The notes beneath the pieces were generated by a model, which saw only the letters and a list, made by a program, of their open reading frames with translations, did no database searches and was not told the DNA's origin. A stretch of 64,000 bases of DNA. Source: Vibrio sp. VB16 (lineage in GTDB: Bacteria > Pseudomonadota > Gammaproteobacteria > Enterobacterales > Vibrionaceae). Position numbers and translations under genes: made by a program. Numbering within the stretch: the stretch's first letter is position 1; every line of letters starts with the position of its first letter. This document shows, in pieces, positions 1 to 9,700 of the stretch. The stretch is taken from NCBI RefSeq assembly GCF_015594925.2, contig NZ_CP087590.1:2294001-2358000 (forward strand), in the 5' to 3' direction.

Positions 1-955
1 GGATCATCACTCGACCATCAATGACCTTATCTACAGTCCGGCCACCTGACTGCTTACCACTGTAATCTAGCGTATGCTGTAGTACCTGAACGAGAGGTCC
101 ATTTCCAGAAAGAAAAATAGGTTCACTCTGCTTTGCGCTATCGCTGCGTGCGATTTCCGCAACAGAACTAATACCCAGTAACGTCTTACCGGCACCAGGG
201 CGCCCATGAACGACAACAACATATCTTTGCTGCGTATCCCTAGCATGCTGATAGAGCTTTAACAGTGCCGCACGTGCCTGATCAATATTTTCACCGGCCG
301 AGGTTTTAAGCGTAGGTATTTTAGCGTCGAAAAAGACCTGAGCAGTACCATGCAGTATGCTCGGCTGGCGATAAAACTCCCCATTAGCCCATTGGAGTAC
401 ATCGTAGAAACCAGGTTTGCTTAATGACGTTATAAGCTGTGACGCTAATTGGAGGGCCAAACCATCGTTTGTGATGTCACATACAACATTAGGGTGCTGG
501 AACTGCTTAGCGCCAGGCTTCGTAAGTACAACAAAACCATGACCGACTAGGTCAATAGATTCGCTATGATAGCGTCGCATTGTTTGCAAATCAGAGTTTG
601 CTCGAAGGATTTCGTATTCAGAGGCTTCTTGTTTGTGTTTGAACTCGACTACAAATAACTCACCAGTAGGTGTAACCAGATTAACATCTGCTGCTCGCTT
701 ACCGCCTTCACCAATCAATTCTTGTTCAAAGGCTATCCAGCACTTTCCTGGTTCAGCTTGGGTTTCTGCAATAACGCGATTGAGGGTAGCCTTCATTACA
801 TCGTATTCTGTTTTCCATGCATAAAGCTGAGTTGGGTCCAGTTCTCCCGTCCACTTCAGACTATTGTAGAAAGCCACCAATGCTTCGATAAAGCATTCTT
901 TGTCTGTTTCAAGGAACTGTTGCCAGGTTCCCTCCCAGCCCGCTTTTAAGTCCAT
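1..955 (-). CDS. DUF2075-type helicase with nuclease-like N-terminus (partial)
   Basis: The 5' part of a minus-strand gene that runs off the left edge; about 318 residues are visible. The N-terminal third carries a pattern like a PD-(D/E)XK nuclease: an E in FEQEL, a D in AADVNL, then VVEFKHK (E-x-K), around residues 75 to 110. A P-loop GRPGAGKT follows near residue 257, after the hydrophobic strand RYVVVVH. This order matches DUF2075 (Schlafen-like) helicases, which are common in defence islands. The ATG at 953-955 is preceded by AAAGGATAACGAGG and lies 12 bases after the Nudix stop, so it is the last visible gene of the operon starting at 4234. The nuclease assignment rests on motif spacing only. 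The helicase motifs after Walker A are outside the window. Confidence 0.75.
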   Translation of the reverse strand, partial: MDLKAGWEGTWQQFLETDKECFIEALVAFYNSLKWTGELDPTQLYAWKTEYDVMKATLNRVIAETQAEPGKCWIAFEQELIGEGGKRAADVNLVTPTGELFVVEFKHKQEASEYEILRANSDLQTMRRYHSESIDLVGHGFVVLTKPGAKQFQHPNVVCDITNDGLALQLASQLITSLSKPGFYDVLQWANGEFYRQPSILHGTAQVFFDAKIPTLKTSAGENIDQARAALLKLYQHARDTQQRYVVVVHGRPGAGKTLLGISSVAEIARSDSAKQSEPIFLSGNGPLVQVLQHTLDYSGKQSGGRTVDKVIDGRVMI

Positions 956-967
956 CCTCGTTATCCT

Positions 968-1369
968 TTAGAACGTAGCCTGTAGCTTTTCAACAGCCGG
1001 TACATCAGCCGTGGCCCAATCTACATCCCAAAGCTGATCTTTAGCCAACCAGCGTGAGTCTATATGTTCTGTAAGCTCTAGTTCGCGTGTTAGGACTTCA
1101 ATAACAAAACAGTGCATAGTGATATCAAAATCTGGATAGCTATGCTCAATCGTTAGCAAAAACTTGGGGTCATTAACGGTAATTCTTAACTCCTCGTCTA
1201 ACTCTCTGGTAATAGCTGTAACAAGCGTTTCGCCTGCTTCTACTTTACCTCCTGGGAACTCCCATTTTTCGCTAACATAATCTAGCTTCGATGGCGCTCT
1301 TTGTACCGCTAGAAAATCACCTTTATTTCTCAATACAGCCGCGACGACTTCAATGTGTTTCTTACTCAT
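968..1369 (-). CDS. Nudix hydrolase, MutT-like
   Basis: A 133-residue Nudix protein of normal MutT length. The Nudix box starts at about residue 40 (GGKVEAGE, then RELDEEL), with the usual final Gly of REUXEEXGU replaced by Arg. The family hydrolyses nucleoside diphosphates linked to another moiety; MutT members remove oxidised dGTP. The actual substrate here is unknown. Its ATG overlaps the stop of the upstream HNH gene (ATGA), and the DUF2075 gene follows 12 bases later, so it is co-transcribed and probably translationally coupled with nucleic-acid enzymes. That context favours a role tied to the island rather than general nucleotide-pool cleaning, but this is inference. Confidence 0.88.
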   Translation of the reverse strand: MSKKHIEVVAAVLRNKGDFLAVQRAPSKLDYVSEKWEFPGGKVEAGETLVTAITRELDEELRITVNDPKFLLTIEHSYPDFDITMHCFVIEVLTRELELTEHIDSRWLAKDQLWDVDWATADVPAVEKLQATF

Positions 1370-2202
1370 TGATTCTGCTCTTCTAATAATTTATTGCTAC
1401 GGAATTTTAAAGCCTCAACATCCTTTGCGTCATCTACGATATGCATTTTCTTGTGGCAATTGGGGCACAATGCGACTGTGTTTTCAGCTGTATCGTCACC
1501 ATCTTTGGAAAGCCAAACGATATGATGTGTCTCGAGATAAGGCTCGCCTTTAGCATTTTTAAACGGCGCCGGCTGTAAACAGAGTTGGCATTGGCCCTTA
1601 GCTAGGCGTTTAGCCAACTCTGCTACCCAAACATTTCGTTCATAGCTGGTGGATTGCTGTTGATAGCGCGTAGCGGTTGTTCCACCTTTTCCTGCCAAAG
1701 CCTTGAGCTCTTCAAGTGTTAGCCTCTTAGCTTTACGAACTCGGACGCTCTCAACGTTGTCGCGATCTTGTTTTCTGACCTGACGTTCACCTGATGCAAG
1801 CTTTAAAGGGAAGATATATGCCTTTCTTGGATTACCTTGTTCATCATCTTGCGTTTCCGAGTACGGTTCACCGTCGAGAACGACTTCGCCAACATAGGTA
1901 TATTCTTGGTCCTTAAATACCTCGAACAGGTGAACAGCGACGCCGTTAGTTCTCGATTCAGCCAGAGTTTTATTCTGCTTAAACGTTAGGCTTTGATCGC
2001 CCTTAGTTCCCATACCAGTGTAGTGAAGTACACCATCAGACCAACGATCATCATAAATCGATTTGATATGATTGGAGACTATGACAAGGGTATTGGTTTT
2101 GTGTGCGCGACGCATACCAGCTTGTGGGCTGCAACCGAAGACTTCGCATAGCTCAGTGTTGTTGAGTTTTGCTCCGGCTGTAAGAGAGGTATATTCATAC
2201 AT
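1366..2202 (-). CDS. HNH endonuclease with putative modification-reading N-terminal domain
   Basis: The C-terminal part holds a clear HNH (ββα-metal) nuclease: a CQLC pair, then ETHHIVWLS and an NTVALCPNCHKKMH segment giving the second CxxC and the terminal His. The N-terminal 150 residues contain a GMGTKGDQSL segment followed by a VAVHLFEVF strand. I associate this pattern with SRA/YDG-like or ScoMcrA-type domains that read modified DNA; that is an inference from memory. A modification-dependent restriction enzyme is the simplest reading. The ATG at 2202 is preferred because GGAG sits eight bases upstream; an upstream in-frame ATG at 2235 has a poorer ribosome site. The gene overlaps the CoiA-like gene by 8 bases and the Nudix gene by 4. 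Confidence 0.82.
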   Translation of the reverse strand: MYEYTSLTAGAKLNNTELCEVFGCSPQAGMRRAHKTNTLVIVSNHIKSIYDDRWSDGVLHYTGMGTKGDQSLTFKQNKTLAESRTNGVAVHLFEVFKDQEYTYVGEVVLDGEPYSETQDDEQGNPRKAYIFPLKLASGERQVRKQDRDNVESVRVRKAKRLTLEELKALAGKGGTTATRYQQQSTSYERNVWVAELAKRLAKGQCQLCLQPAPFKNAKGEPYLETHHIVWLSKDGDDTAENTVALCPNCHKKMHIVDDAKDVEALKFRSNKLLEEQNQ

Positions 2203-4234
2203 TGTCGTATCTCCGCTCTGTTGCTGAGGTATCATTGTGCAATAAATACTGCCTTAATTGACGAGCTCTATCTATAGCTTCAGGTTGATTGTAAATATAA
2301 AGTCCATCATTTAACCAGCTCCAAAAGTTCAATAATTTTTCCAACGCATCTGCATCTACTCGGCCATAAACTTTTACGAATGCTTTTTTATAATGCTCAT
2401 TAATCAAGACTACTAGTCTCTCAACAAACATATTTAAAGCTTCTTCAACCCAATCTTGTTCATTAGCTTCAAGATCTGAAGGCTCTTCAATACGCAACAA
2501 TAACCCTGCCCTTTCGATTGAATCTTGATAAATAGAATCAGGGTTCCAGTTTTCCATCAAAGCCTTCCAATTTGTATTCAGAAATTGTGTCTTGGTTCTG
2601 TTCTTAATCTCGTTCAGCTTCTCTTCAAACATTTTGGCTTCTGTAGGCGACTTGTAGATTAAGTATGCTGATTGCTGTTGTGACATCTCGATTGCCAGTG
2701 GACTACGAGCGTTAAACAGTTGCATACGTTTCTCAAGCGGATAGCTAAGAAGATCATTAGTGATGCTCCACAAAGCCCTCGGTCTCGGTAACTCTCCTGC
2801 CAATAAATCGGTTTGCTCACCAATTTTTGCTAAAAGCATGTTTAAATAACGATCCCAAACACGGGATGACAACTCGCTTGATATCACTTGCCAGTAATCA
2901 CTCGCAACGTCAGCTAAGTGATACCTAAGGTTTGTCAATTCTTGAACTGTAATGCTCTGATTAAGTATTCTCCGAACATAGACCAGTTGATGCCTTAATC
3001 CGCGAAGCTCCTTGGCATGATCACTACGAGCAGCTTTCTTTTGTTTATCTTCCAGCCTAAGTCTTTCACGCGCGATTATTTGATGAGTAAGTTCGAGTAA
3101 CGACTCTCGTTCATCATTGTCTTGTAATACATAATTAAAACAGTCGATTATCTCATCAGAAAGATGTGTAAGAGATCCTCCAGAAAGAGTACCTTGCTCA
3201 CCACGCTGACGAATTTGTTCAATCACTTCTTGGATTCTTTCGAGTGCTACTTGGGACTCCCGTTGAGCCTTATCTTCAATTGCAACCGACAGTTCTTGCT
3301 TCTTTTCCAATAGAGCACTTTTAGTGTTTACAGCATAAGGAAGCCTTTCAGGTGACAATTTTAAGTCGCTTAAAGTCGCCATTTGACATCCATAGCTCAT
3401 CTCTAGAAACAGCTCACTTGACTTGAAATCAAATTCTGGAAAGTGTGCTTCAAAATAGAAATCACCACTTTCTTGGCTCTTTTCCAATGCTTCTTGCGAG
3501 AAAATAAATGCATTACACTGAATATCATTCACCTTAAACTCAAATTCAGCAAAGTTTTCAGGATGGGCCTCTAGGGCTGTGCCGTACATAACGTAATAAA
3601 AAATTGAATCGCTTCGACCTTCACTGAACAACCAAATTAAATTGATTTCTTCCCCTAAAAAGAATTGCTCTCGCGCATGGATTATCTCAGGGTCTAACCA
3701 ACCTTGAATCAACTCTATCGCAAATCGGTTGCCACTATGGTCTTCGAAGTAAATATCAGGTTTTCGCCATCTATTAGCGCCACTTTTTTCAGCAAAGACA
3801 AACTTCTCTACTTGGATTGATTCAGATTTAATCTTCTCAGATTCCTTCAACGTACCCGCAATGAAGTGTTTTGTCCGGAAGTGCCATTGAGTTTCATACA
3901 TCTCAGCATCAGAGAGTACAAACTCACCTTTGTAATCACTGTGAAATGGACAATCTACTTCATCCAATTCAGGGATATGTTTGTGATAAAAAGCAGCTCT
4001 ACCAGTCGCACTTCGTGCACGATACCTAACGGGAAGACCACAATAACCACATTGGATGAAATCCCCTCCTTTAGCGCTATGAACTACAATTTTCCTCTTA
4101 ATAGATGCTGTACGAGCTTCGTCAGGTGTAGAGCCATAAAGGCCTAAGTAATCACTTGCCAATATTGGGCCTTCGATTCCTTTAATCTCGAGCTCCCATA
4201 AGCCATTTTTGTTTTCGCTGTTAATGTAATTCAT
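2195..4234 (-). CDS. CoiA-like zinc-finger nuclease-fold protein
   Basis: A 679-residue protein. Residues 60 to 97 show a zinc-binding pattern (CGYC, later FYHKH and CPFH). Near residue 160 to 180, RKPDIYF and then FAIELIQ resemble the PD-(D/E)XK core of CoiA, where Gln replaces the usual Lys. This is followed by a helix and an INLIWLF strand as in CoiA proteins. Residues 300 to 420 are predicted helical or coiled coil (QERIQEVIEQIRQRG and similar), and the rest is unrecognised. CoiA is known from competence, but fusions and homologues also occur in defence islands. It is the first gene of the leftward operon and is divergent from the WYL regulator, so it may be controlled from the 4235-4371 region. 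Confidence 0.65.
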   Translation of the reverse strand: MNYINSENKNGLWELEIKGIEGPILASDYLGLYGSTPDEARTASIKRKIVVHSAKGGDFIQCGYCGLPVRYRARSATGRAAFYHKHIPELDEVDCPFHSDYKGEFVLSDAEMYETQWHFRTKHFIAGTLKESEKIKSESIQVEKFVFAEKSGANRWRKPDIYFEDHSGNRFAIELIQGWLDPEIIHAREQFFLGEEINLIWLFSEGRSDSIFYYVMYGTALEAHPENFAEFEFKVNDIQCNAFIFSQEALEKSQESGDFYFEAHFPEFDFKSSELFLEMSYGCQMATLSDLKLSPERLPYAVNTKSALLEKKQELSVAIEDKAQRESQVALERIQEVIEQIRQRGEQGTLSGGSLTHLSDEIIDCFNYVLQDNDERESLLELTHQIIARERLRLEDKQKKAARSDHAKELRGLRHQLVYVRRILNQSITVQELTNLRYHLADVASDYWQVISSELSSRVWDRYLNMLLAKIGEQTDLLAGELPRPRALWSITNDLLSYPLEKRMQLFNARSPLAIEMSQQQSAYLIYKSPTEAKMFEEKLNEIKNRTKTQFLNTNWKALMENWNPDSIYQDSIERAGLLLRIEEPSDLEANEQDWVEEALNMFVERLVVLINEHYKKAFVKVYGRVDADALEKLLNFWSWLNDGLYIYNQPEAIDRARQLRQYLLHNDTSATERRYDNV

Positions 4235-4275
4235 AAAGGTTACCCGTCAGTGCGTTACTCGTTCTGGTTACTTTC

Positions 4276-4312
4276 TTGACGAAATTCAATCCCAACAATA
4301 ATATGACGTCAT
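4276..4312 (+). promoter_or_regulatory. Promoter of the WYL regulator with overlapping palindrome
   Basis: TTGACG (4276-4281) and TAATAT (4299-4304) are separated by exactly 17 bases, a near-consensus sigma-70 promoter pointing at the WYL gene. A perfect 10-bp palindrome, ATGACGTCAT (4303-4312), overlaps the -10 box and the expected start point, where a repressor would act. WYL regulators of the BrxR/CapW type are known to bind inverted repeats at their own promoter, so autorepression is plausible but inferred. Confidence 0.65.
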
Positions 4313-4371
4313 TAGCTACAGGTAAATACTGAATACACATACATGTCGCATAACTAGGCAGGAATTAAATA

Positions 4372-5232
4372 ATGAGTAAATGGCCAATAAGATGGGATCT
4401 ACTATTCCGATACAGAATGATAGAAGTGATTGCGCTGTGGGAAGGCAGACTAACGACCAACCATTTGATTCAAAGCTTTGGTATTGGTAGGCAGCAAGCT
4501 TCTAAAGATATCAACACCTACCTAGCCGATGTAGCGCCAGGCAACCTTGTTTATGATAAGCAGTTAAAAGGCTACAAGCCCAGTGACAGCTTTGTTCCAA
4601 AGCTAACTGGTGGTCATGCGGATGAATACCTCCACATTTTAGCGCGTAGTAAAGATATGACCGTGACTTTTGATGAGCTTGATATGGGTTTTGAGAATGT
4701 TTCTATGGTTCGCCCTGTTACTCGTAATATATCACCACAAGTCTTGCGTCCGTTAGTTCAAGCTATCAGAGAGAAAAAACGTGTCGACATAAGCTACACA
4801 TCGCTCAAAGACGGCATTGAAGTCGAGCGGATTATTTCACCACATACATTGGTTTGTACGCCACTTAGATGGCATGTTCGGGCCTACTGTGAGCATGCTA
4901 GTGGCTATCGTGACTTCGTTTTAAGCCGCATACGCGGTATTCCGATTCTTGAGGCTAAGAATGTCAAGGGGACAGAGCATGATGAATTGTGGAATACTCC
5001 CCTCTCTATTGAGTTAATGCCAGATCCAAGGCTGACCGAAACTCAAGCCGCTGTCGTTGCCCATGACTACGGTATGGAAGGAGGTACCCTTTCAATACAG
5101 ACTAATGCAGCATTGGTTCGTTATGTTCTTGATACCTATAATATCGACATCAATGTTCTAGATTCGAACCCTAAAGGTCAGCAGATTATTGTGATGAATT
5201 TTGAGGAGATAAAACAGTACCTAATATTCTAA
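4372..5232 (+). CDS. WYL-domain transcriptional regulator, BrxR/CapW-like
   Basis: A 286-residue protein with the architecture of BrxR/CapW repressors. The N-terminal winged helix includes LIQSFGIGRQQASKDIN at about residues 32 to 48. A WYL domain follows at about 120 to 200, with VDISYTSL, an ISPHTLVCTPLRWHVRAYC stretch and FVLSRIRGI. A WCX-like C-terminal domain ends the protein. WYL domains bind small ligands or nucleic acids and often control defence operons (BREX, CBASS). The gene is divergent from the CoiA-like operon and precedes the HEPN gene, so it could control either. The ATG follows AGGCAGGAATTAAATA. Confidence 0.88.
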   Translation: MSKWPIRWDLLFRYRMIEVIALWEGRLTTNHLIQSFGIGRQQASKDINTYLADVAPGNLVYDKQLKGYKPSDSFVPKLTGGHADEYLHILARSKDMTVTFDELDMGFENVSMVRPVTRNISPQVLRPLVQAIREKKRVDISYTSLKDGIEVERIISPHTLVCTPLRWHVRAYCEHASGYRDFVLSRIRGIPILEAKNVKGTEHDELWNTPLSIELMPDPRLTETQAAVVAHDYGMEGGTLSIQTNAALVRYVLDTYNIDINVLDSNPKGQQIIVMNFEEIKQYLIF

Positions 5233-5272
5233 TTAACTCTACTACTTGCCAAAATTGCATAACACATCAATT

Positions 5273-5294
5273 TATAAGCATCAGACTGCTTATA
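5273..5294. promoter_or_regulatory. Inverted repeat upstream of the HEPN gene
   Basis: TATAAGCA and TGCTTATA form an 8-bp perfect dyad around a 6-base spacer, 40 bases upstream of the HEPN gene. No run of T follows, so an operator fits better than an intrinsic terminator of the WYL gene. No regulator is identified. Confidence 0.35.
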
Positions 5295-5333
5295 TACTAA
5301 CAGAACGATAGTAATATTGCTCTGGATGACAAC

Positions 5334-5987
5334 ATGCAAACTTACCAAGTATTAAAACAGCGTCAAAGAGTTGAACGAGATGACTACCCACAAAACCTTA
5401 GCCTCCGTGTTCACCGAGCACTAAGTTGGCTGCAGAAGTCAGAACTTTGTGACGATGATGACTCTAAGTTTATTTTCCTGTGGATCGCTTTCAACTCTGC
5501 TTATGCGCAAGAGTTTGAACAACGACAACAATTCAGCGAGCAAGGCCTTTATGGCAAGTTCTTAGAAAAACTCATCACTTGTGATCAGCGACAGCAATTA
5601 CACAATTTAGTTTGGGACGAGTACTCCAACACTATACGAGTGATCTTGGATAACGAATTTATCCTCCAGACATATTGGGATTATCATGCAGGAAGAATTA
5701 CTGAAGATAGCTGGAAGAGCGAACGCAGCAAGGCCAAAGTCGCCGCTAACAAGGCACTGAGTCAAAATGATACGGCGAAAGTCCTATCTATACTGTTTTC
5801 TCGCCTATACACCTTACGTAACCAGCTAATCCATGGTGGAGCTACTTACTTGAGCTCGGCAAATAGGCAGCAGCTCAAAGATTGCTGCGGTATTCTAGAA
5901 AAACTGGTTCCGAGTATTATTGAAATCATGATGGACTCAGCAGACAAGATTTGGGGAGAAGCTGTTTATCCGTTAGTAAACAGCTAA
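5334..5987 (+). CDS. HEPN-like protein (putative RNase)
   Basis: A 217-residue, mostly helical protein. Near residue 165 it has RNQLIHGGATY, which fits the RX4-6H signature of HEPN domains (RNxxxH) and especially the Apea-like subgroup. HEPN proteins are often metal-independent RNases in toxin-antitoxin, abortive-infection and CRISPR-linked systems. The gene starts 101 bases after the WYL gene on the same strand, with its own possible regulatory dyad. It is convergent with the PP2C gene, from which two hairpins separate it. An effector role for the neighbouring operon is possible but not shown by sequence. The R and H are present, so nuclease activity is not excluded. Confidence 0.7.
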   Translation: MQTYQVLKQRQRVERDDYPQNLSLRVHRALSWLQKSELCDDDDSKFIFLWIAFNSAYAQEFEQRQQFSEQGLYGKFLEKLITCDQRQQLHNLVWDEYSNTIRVILDNEFILQTYWDYHAGRITEDSWKSERSKAKVAANKALSQNDTAKVLSILFSRLYTLRNQLIHGGATYLSSANRQQLKDCCGILEKLVPSIIEIMMDSADKIWGEAVYPLVNS

Positions 5988-6005
5988 TTATACTTAGATT
6001 ATCTC

Positions 6006-6028
6006 TCCCACTTAAAAGTAAGGTGGGA
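6006..6028. terminator. Hairpin between convergent HEPN and PP2C genes
   Basis: TCCCACTTA pairs with TAAGGTGGGA (one bulged base) around an AAAG loop. It lies just past the end of the HEPN gene and close to the end of the PP2C gene. There is no strong T tract on either side, so termination efficiency is uncertain. Confidence 0.4.
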
Positions 6029-6030
6029 AG

Positions 6031-6047
6031 ATCGTAAGCTTACGAAA
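6031..6047. repeat. Shared 17-bp near-palindrome, copy 1
   Basis: The sequence ATCGTAAGCTTACGAAA contains a perfect 14-bp palindrome (6032-6045). Close relatives occur at 25242-25258 (one mismatch) and 27574-27590 (two mismatches), all in the same orientation and all intergenic. Copies 1 and 2 bracket the 6.06-25.16 kb operon. It may be a protein-binding site or a module boundary. Confidence 0.6.
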
Positions 6048-6062
6048 TTGCTTATTACCAGC

Positions 6063-6791
6063 TCATTTTTTGAGAACCTTCCTTACCATCAAAGCAAATG
6101 TTTTATCATCCGTGTGCCCTTTTACTGGCCAGTTAACAAGCCAATCAGGTACTTCAAGAGCTACACCATCAAGTATTTTTTGTTCTGATGCCTTTGCTAC
6201 ACCACAAGCAAATTCTTTAACACTTTCCTTCAAAAGATCATCTGCGATACCATCGGTACAAATGAAAACAAAGTTATTCAAGGATAAATCATGAACTGAA
6301 ACCTCCCAATCAGCAAATGAGTACTGAGAGTACAAAGCTAAAGTAAGGTTTGAAAATCCATCACTATTATCATGGTTTACTTCAACATAGGCTTCATCTG
6401 ACCAACTTCCCAAGCAAATCATACCGTCACCTAATTTACCCAGAAAACAACGTTCCCCCACCTGAATAGCAAATAAGCAAGTAGCACTGCAATCTTCTGC
6501 TCTTAGCGGTAATATGCGCCTTAACCACTCAGAATGAATGCGACGAGTAAATCTTTCTTGATCAAAATCCCTATCGAAATCCCATTTTTCGGCTATCTCA
6601 ACAACCGATTCACAAGCGGCCTTAGAGCCTACATCCGCATAAGGCTTGCTACCTAATCCGTCAGAAACAACTAAAACCGAGCCCCAACTGTACTCTTTTC
6701 CCAACCAATAATCTTGATTAGGGATATTCTCTCTGATGTGTAATGGACCAATCACACTTACTCCACCAGTGGCCCAGTAGCTAAGCATCAT
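6063..6791 (-). CDS. PP2C-family serine/threonine phosphatase
   Basis: About 242 residues from the ATG at 6791. The PP2C metal-binding motifs are intact: VVSDGLGS near residue 42, GKLGDGM near 122, ICTDGIADD near 180 and GHTDDKT near 225. The family is Mn/Mg-dependent and removes phosphate from Ser/Thr residues. The likely partner is the kinase encoded at 18.6-20.2 kb in the same operon; vWA, kinase and PP2C together make the set described as the TerY-P triad. It is the last gene of the operon, and its start overlaps the stop of the DUF2357 gene. A longer reading to 6824 would deepen that overlap and has no clear advantage. Confidence 0.88.
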   Translation of the reverse strand: MMLSYWATGGVSVIGPLHIRENIPNQDYWLGKEYSWGSVLVVSDGLGSKPYADVGSKAACESVVEIAEKWDFDRDFDQERFTRRIHSEWLRRILPLRAEDCSATCLFAIQVGERCFLGKLGDGMICLGSWSDEAYVEVNHDNSDGFSNLTLALYSQYSFADWEVSVHDLSLNNFVFICTDGIADDLLKESVKEFACGVAKASEQKILDGVALEVPDWLVNWPVKGHTDDKTFALMVRKVLKK

Positions 6792-9700
6792 CAACAACCC
6801 CAGATATCGTAATGAGGTTTGCACCTGTTTCCCCTGTTAAATAAAGCCGGAGAGCATACAAGATATCAGGCGTGTTTTTCATGGTGTTAGGTTTATTCAG
6901 CTCAAACTTTACACGTGATTTAACAGCACGAGCCTGTGCTAACTGCTTGTTTAATTTAGCTCCGTGATTAGTATTGATCTCTTCTACTACTTTAGTCACT
7001 GCATTGATGGATTTACTTTCTAGTGAAAACATTTTACTGACCTCTGGCTCATCACTGTCTCTCAAACGTATTAGCGCAAGTAAAAGTTCTAGTTTTCTGA
7101 GAAGTGAGTTCCAGCGAAGTGGCGTAACTTTATCACTAATCTTCAAAGTATCGTTATCAAACTGCAATGCATTTACTAACGAATCCAATATGCGCTCTAC
7201 CTGCTTCTGTTCAAAACCGAAGATAAACTCTGGTTCTCTCCATGCAGCGATAGATAGAATGTCTAAGGCTTTTGATGCTTTCAAACCTCTATTGCTTACC
7301 AATTTCAACAGAGTTTTCATTAGACATTTCTGCCAATCAGCGTGAACATCACCCAACGCATAAGGTAATTGGTAAGGCAAACTCCCAAGCATATCCCCTT
7401 TGTCAATTTCAGCAAGGAGCCTATTGGCCATTTCGATCGGCATATCACCATGCAGATAACACAAAAATTGCTGCAGTTCTCTTTCTATTTCGAAAGGTAA
7501 ACCCTCTCTCTGCAACCGATTAAATAACAACTGTGTCGCAGCCTCAACCGCCTGCTGTGCTAGCTCCTTAAATTTCTGAGGTACTGATTCATCCGATATG
7601 TTGTTGCCATTATTCCAAACAGTCAACATTGGGAAACGATAACTATTGCTGAATACATATTTCGACTCTTTCGGCAGCAAACCTGCCTCTGTGATCGAGC
7701 GCGCTTGCCAGTTACCTTTATTACTTCGGACTATATCAAGTGATATCTCGTACCGGCATGAGTCAAAGTCTTCGTAGTTGCTTTGATGAATGAAGATTTC
7801 TCCGTACCTTGGGTGCTGAAACTTACAACAACGGCTCCCATTTCTATCTGCAAACCAATCGGAACCTCGTGTATTAATAGTTATTCTTTTCCCATTATCA
7901 CCAGAAAACACAAAATCTCTAATTGCTACAATTTTTTCAAATTCACGTTCCAACCAGTCTAGTAGATCCTGAGGCTCCGTCTTCACACCATCAGAATAGT
8001 TTTTAAAGTCTTCCCATGCATATATTCGAGGGTAGGTAGGGCTAGCTACTTCGGCTTTCTTACCGGACGTGGTCCACCTAGCCTCAACTCTACGAAACTC
8101 AACGTTCTTCTGCTCATTCGGTATAAATATGAGTTTATACGGTTGATCCGCTCCATAAGTATATGAGAGTTCCAATAAACATTCTGTATTCTTGGTTAGT
8201 GGGAAAGCCTGAGATTCCAAGCGAATCGCATGTTTAGTTCTTTCTTTACTCGTACCTAAAAATAGGGGAAGTTCGTAATAGTTTTGCCCCGCAGAAAGAA
8301 CAAACTTCTCATCCAGTTCAATAGAAACCTCTTCCCCTCTTACCGGTTGGATTGGTGGGACATCTTTTACAAAAAAGAAATCACGTTCAATACCATCAAC
8401 AACTGTTCGAGTTGAAAGCTGTGGAAGATGGTCTCGCCAAAAGATACCATTATCAACAAAAGGTATGTTATTCCGGATAACATCTTCACAATCCACCAAT
8501 GAGCCTGATTTATTCAACCACGCCTCAGATGCTAACCACCGAGGTTTCTTCACAGCCCTTGTCAAGGACAACATTCGAACACGATCAAAACTGATAGATT
8601 GCCGCCTAGACTCAGCAACGAACTCATCTTTATTCAACTGATTGCTCTTGGCTATTTCAGTCATTTTCTCCTTTAGCAACTTAGGCCATTCCAACCACTT
8701 TCCATTGCTAGAAACAATTGATAACCTAACGATTGCTTCGAAAATATCATCGAAACTCAGCAACCCGTCAATGGTTGAAAAAAGTTCGTTATTTAGACTT
8801 TCCTCAACTAGCTCAATGCTTGATGATCCGGAAATTCTGAGTGGTGGATGTCTTTCCCAAATCACGCCTTTCATCTCAGGTAGGCGTTGCTTGTAGCTAT
8901 CCTGTATTTTAGCCACCACTGGAATCATGTAGAGATTATCAGCACTACTATCAACAATAATAAACAGGTCACCGTCTCTAATGTCTGCTTTCTCGAACGA
9001 TTTTCCTCTTTGCCATAAGAGTAGTGATGCGATACTCATTGGTAGTGGTCTCGCATCAGAAAAAGCAAGGTTCAAGCTCCTTCGAAGTTGCTCGGTCCCG
9101 AGCTCATTCAAATAATCCGGAACAAGATAAGTAAGTGAGCGCGCACCTATCAAATCTTTTAAAGAGTGAACATAGCTATCAATTGATACATTCAGCATAG
9201 AGTCATTGTTATCGTTCCATAGCTGCTTACAGGTGATAGTATCTACATGATCGCCTAGCTGTAACGCTGAAGATAAACTGCAGTCTACTGGGTAGTTTTC
9301 ATCCTGATGCTGCCAAAACTGTCTAAAGAAACGCAACGAAGCAACATGACTCTTCTTGCCTGCAGTTTTAATCCTAGTGTTAAGTGAACCTATTTCGACA
9401 GTAACCGAATCATCATCAACTAATTTATTGAAGGTACTTTGTTGCAGACTCTTTGGCTCATGCCCCATCAGTAACCGGTTTATTTCTACTACTAATCTAT
9501 CTACCTTATTGAAACCTTTTATGTAACTTGCTAAGGCAGTTCCTGAATGGTCTACAACATCAATAGTCCGAGCCGCCATTTTGATCTGTAGGCGTTTTTT
9601 CCCCAGTTGAGCCCTCACTAAATTATTATCTAACCGAATAGTGAGCTTTTGCGGTGACTGATCATTTAGATATACACGGCCTTCAATCAATATAACTGTG

